A stretch of DNA of 6,771 nt from Bacteroidales bacterium (GTDB taxonomy: Bacteria; Bacteroidota; Bacteroidia; Bacteroidales; WCHB1-69): positions 1 to 6,771 of the forward strand of contig JAFZUH010000048.1 in assembly GCA_017618435.1 (NCBI GenBank), in the 5' to 3' direction. The notes below the pieces were generated by a model. The model saw nothing but the letters and a program-made list of their open reading frames with translations. It was not told where the DNA came from and did no database searches. The translations under genes were made by a program, and so were the position numbers. Numbering within the stretch: the stretch's first letter is position 1; the number at the start of each line of letters is the position of its first letter. Shown in pieces: positions 5,308 to 6,771 of the stretch.

Positions 5308-5377
5308 TTTTCACTACACATTTTTGAGGTTTGAAAAAGTACTTTCACTACACATTTTTGAGGTTTCTGTCGCAAAA
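5308..5377 (-). repeat. 70-bp repeat, copy 2 (leader of the ATPase gene)
   Basis: Identical over 70 bases to 2302-2371. Two 24-nt units occupy 5309-5332 and 5343-5366. Read on the minus strand the repeat falls between the ATPase promoter and its ATG at 5305, so it would form almost the whole untranslated leader. That placement argues for a regulatory leader carried with this ATPase family rather than a random intergenic repeat. Confidence 0.9.
5314..5355 (-). CDS. Possible 13-residue leader peptide ahead of the ATPase
   Basis: Within the repeat, minus-strand ATG 5355 opens MCSESTFSNLKNV and stops at TAG 5316-5314, eight bases before the ATPase ATG. The short gap would allow translational coupling or attenuation. 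The same ATG recurs in the second 24-nt unit, but there it runs out of frame into the ATPase gene. There is no independent evidence of translation, and an ATG within a repeat can arise by chance. Confidence 0.25.
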   Translation of the reverse strand: MCSESTFSNLKNV

Positions 5378-5404
5378 GTACAATATTTTTTTTGATATAT
5401 GCAA
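5372..5404 (-). promoter_or_regulatory. Bacteroidota-type promoter of the ATPase gene
   Basis: On the minus strand, TACTTTTGC (5380 to 5372) fits TAnnTTTGY and a TTG (5404-5402) lies 21 bases upstream, near the -33 element spacing. Transcription would start at about 5365 and run through the 70-bp repeat into the gene. This box is missing beside the other copy of the repeat. Confidence 0.6.
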
Positions 5405-5428
5405 GACTTTGGCAAAAAATTCTTTTTC

Positions 5429-5586
5429 TAAAAGTTCAAGTTGGAAAGTTATAAAATCAGGGAAAATATGCTACTTTTGCATCTGCAAAAAAAGACCAAT
5501 GAAAGAGCAGCGGGAAAAACTTTGGAATATCAATTATATATGGACAATGGTTGCAAACTTTTCCATGTATTTTGCCTTTTATCTGC
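5429..5586 (+). repeat. Direct repeat copy 2: promoter and start of the intact MFS gene
   Basis: This is the 158-bp partner of 3622-3777. Here the homologous block continues into a full-length transporter gene. The upstream neighbour of copy 1 is the terminator of the LPP20-like gene, while copy 2 is preceded by ATPase promoter sequence, so copy 1 keeps one junction of the ancestral locus and copy 2 keeps the gene. Confidence 0.93.
5472..5480 (+). promoter_or_regulatory. Bacteroidota-type -7 box of the MFS gene
   Basis: TACTTTTGC lies 18 bases before ATG 5499 and agrees with TAnnTTTGY. Transcription probably starts near 5487, giving a very short leader. It is divergent from the ATPase promoter about 70-100 bases away. 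Confidence 0.6.
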
Positions 5587-6686
5587 TTACGCCATTGCTG
5601 CCTTTGTATTTAAACGAGCATTTCGGAGCGACAAAAGACCTTATCGGAGTGATTTTGTCGGGTTATACCATAGCGGCATTGTTGTTCCGTCCTTTCAGCG
5701 GTTATTTTGTGGATTCTTTTAACAGAAAAAAGGTTTTGTTGTTTTTTTCATTGTTGTATTTTATCTTTTTTGGCTTTTATCTTGTTGCGGGTACTGTGCT
5801 TTTGTTTGCTGTGGTTCGCAGTTTGCATGGTGCTCCTTTTGGGGCGTTTACGGTGGCAAACAGTACGGTTGCCATCGATGTGTTACCGTCTTCACGGAGA
5901 AATGAGGGCATAGGTTATTATGGTTTAAGCAACAATGTGGCTACTGCCATAGCCCCTACTGTCGGTATTTTGATATACAAACAGACACATGATTTCAATT
6001 TGTTGTTTCTTTTGGCATTTTTGTTTGCTTTGATTGGTCTAATTGCTTCGGCTCGTGTGCAAATACCCCAAAAAGAGATACAACAAAATGTAAAGAAAAT
6101 CTCTTTGGACCGATTCTTTTTGATGAGAGGCTGGCTTTTGGGAGTGAATATGATATTTTTCAGTTTTTGTTACGGTGTTTTAAGCAATTATTTGGCTATT
6201 TATGGCAAACAGGTTTTGGGTACAACCGATTCTACCGGCTTGTATTTTATGATTTTGTCTTTGGGATTGATTGTCTCGAGGTTGCAGGGCAACAAAATGC
6301 TTAAACGTGGCAAATTGATATTTAATGCAGGTTCCGGACTTTTGTTTTCCATGGCAGGATATACAATATTTATTGCCTTGCCTAACGAAATAGGCTATTA
6401 TTTGTCTGCCCTGCTAATAGGGCTTGGCAACGGACACATGTATCCTGCTTTTCAGAATATGATTATCAAAACGGCATATCACAATGAAAGAGGAACTGCC
6501 AATTCCACACTTTTGACGTGTTGGGATATTGGTGTCGGTTTGGGTATAATGATAGGAGGTATTGTTGCTGAATATTTCGGTTATACAATGGCTTTTTGGA
6601 CAATGGTAGCGGTGCATTTTGCCGGACTTGTATTGTTTTTCGTACAGACACGGCCATTTTTTCTCAAACACCAAGTTTTGTCCTGA
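5499..6686 (+). CDS. Major facilitator superfamily transporter (probable efflux permease)
   Basis: A 395-residue inner-membrane protein with about 12 hydrophobic segments, the usual MFS size. The cytoplasmic loop between the second and third segments has the MFS motif A form GYFVDSFNRKKVL (G68, D72, R76, K77, K78). The segment NEGIGYYGLSNNVATAIAPTVG follows the fourth or fifth helix, as in drug/metabolite efflux permeases. A central basic loop (about 190-210, QIPQKEIQQNVKKISLDR) separates the two six-helix halves. The substrate cannot be read from sequence; proton-driven export of a small molecule is the family expectation. ATG 5499 is chosen because the frame upstream is promoter DNA, and the duplicate fragment at 3690 starts at the matching codon. 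A longer frame from 5331 would place the promoter inside the gene. It is monocistronic here, with a hairpin 12 bases after the stop. Confidence 0.93.
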   Translation: MKEQREKLWNINYIWTMVANFSMYFAFYLLTPLLPLYLNEHFGATKDLIGVILSGYTIAALLFRPFSGYFVDSFNRKKVLLFFSLLYFIFFGFYLVAGTVLLFAVVRSLHGAPFGAFTVANSTVAIDVLPSSRRNEGIGYYGLSNNVATAIAPTVGILIYKQTHDFNLLFLLAFLFALIGLIASARVQIPQKEIQQNVKKISLDRFFLMRGWLLGVNMIFFSFCYGVLSNYLAIYGKQVLGTTDSTGLYFMILSLGLIVSRLQGNKMLKRGKLIFNAGSGLLFSMAGYTIFIALPNEIGYYLSALLIGLGNGHMYPAFQNMIIKTAYHNERGTANSTLLTCWDIGVGLGIMIGGIVAEYFGYTMAFWTMVAVHFAGLVLFFVQTRPFFLKHQVLS

Positions 6687-6697
6687 ATATTTTATCC

Positions 6698-6725
6698 TAA
6701 CAAAAAAACGGCAGGTTTTTTGTTA
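6698..6725 (+). terminator. Hairpin terminator after the MFS gene
   Basis: TAACAAAAAA (6698-6707) pairs with TTTTTTGTTA (6716-6725) over 10 bp around an 8-base GC-containing loop, with A- and T-runs on the arms. It starts 12 bases after the TGA stop. It may act in both directions if a convergent gene lies to the right. The last 46 bases of the window show open frames on both strands but are too short to call. Confidence 0.55.
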
Positions 6726-6771
6726 ATGTCGGGAAGGGGAGATTTTTTCCATTCGGAAATGCGTTTGCATA

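Noticed and set aside
3778..5428. Classical insertion sequence carrying the ATPase
   Set aside because: No transposase, no matching terminal inverted repeats at the junctions, and the flanking duplication (156 bp) is far longer than a usual target-site duplication.
5331..5498. 56-residue N-terminal extension of the MFS transporter
   Set aside because: The extension would be encoded by the 70-bp repeat and both promoters. The duplicate fragment at 3690 also starts at the codon matching 5499.
6726..6771. Start of a plus-strand gene (ATG 6726) or end of a minus-strand gene at the right edge
   Set aside because: Both frames are open for only about 15-20 codons and have no recognisable sequence, so neither can be supported.

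Overview
The window looks like a chromosomal segment from a member of Bacteroidota, probably Bacteroidales. The evidence is AT-rich intergenic DNA, promoter boxes of the TAnnTTTGC type rather than sigma70 type, no clear Shine-Dalgarno sequences, a signal peptide ending in Ala-Gln, and a DUF4143-type AAA ATPase of the sort common in that phylum. I cannot name the species.

Bases 1-2018 (plus an RNA-like tail to about 2105) hold a complete diversity-generating retroelement (DGR). It runs in this order: the 3' end of a target gene with a formylglycine-generating-enzyme/C-type-lectin fold; its variable repeat VR (128-263) ending one base before the last sense codon is complete; a structured spacer; an HRDC-domain accessory gene (424-882); a DGR-type reverse transcriptase (894-1898); and the template repeat TR (1883-2018). 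I aligned VR and TR base by base. They are 136 bp each with no gaps and 18 mismatches, and all 18 fall at TR adenines (10 A to G, 5 A to T, 3 A to C). That pattern is the signature of adenine-specific mutagenic retrohoming. In the usual DGR model, TR is transcribed, the RT and accessory protein copy it with errors opposite adenines, and the cDNA replaces VR, so the C-terminal ligand-binding face of the target protein is rewritten. TR overlaps the last 16 bases of the RT gene.

Bases 2019-2462 are non-coding. They hold small hairpins just after TR and the first copy of a 70-bp repeat. Bases 2463-3551 encode an exported protein resembling the LPP20 family, followed by a strong terminator.

Bases 3622-5586 record a rearrangement. 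A 156-bp block carrying the promoter and first 29 codons of an MFS transporter gene is present twice. The first copy is a dead fragment. Between the copies lies an AAA ATPase/DUF4143 gene on the minus strand. Its leader is the second, identical copy of the 70-bp repeat. The intact MFS transporter (5499-6686) diverges from the ATPase and ends at a hairpin near the right edge. The rearranged region has no evident functional link to the DGR.
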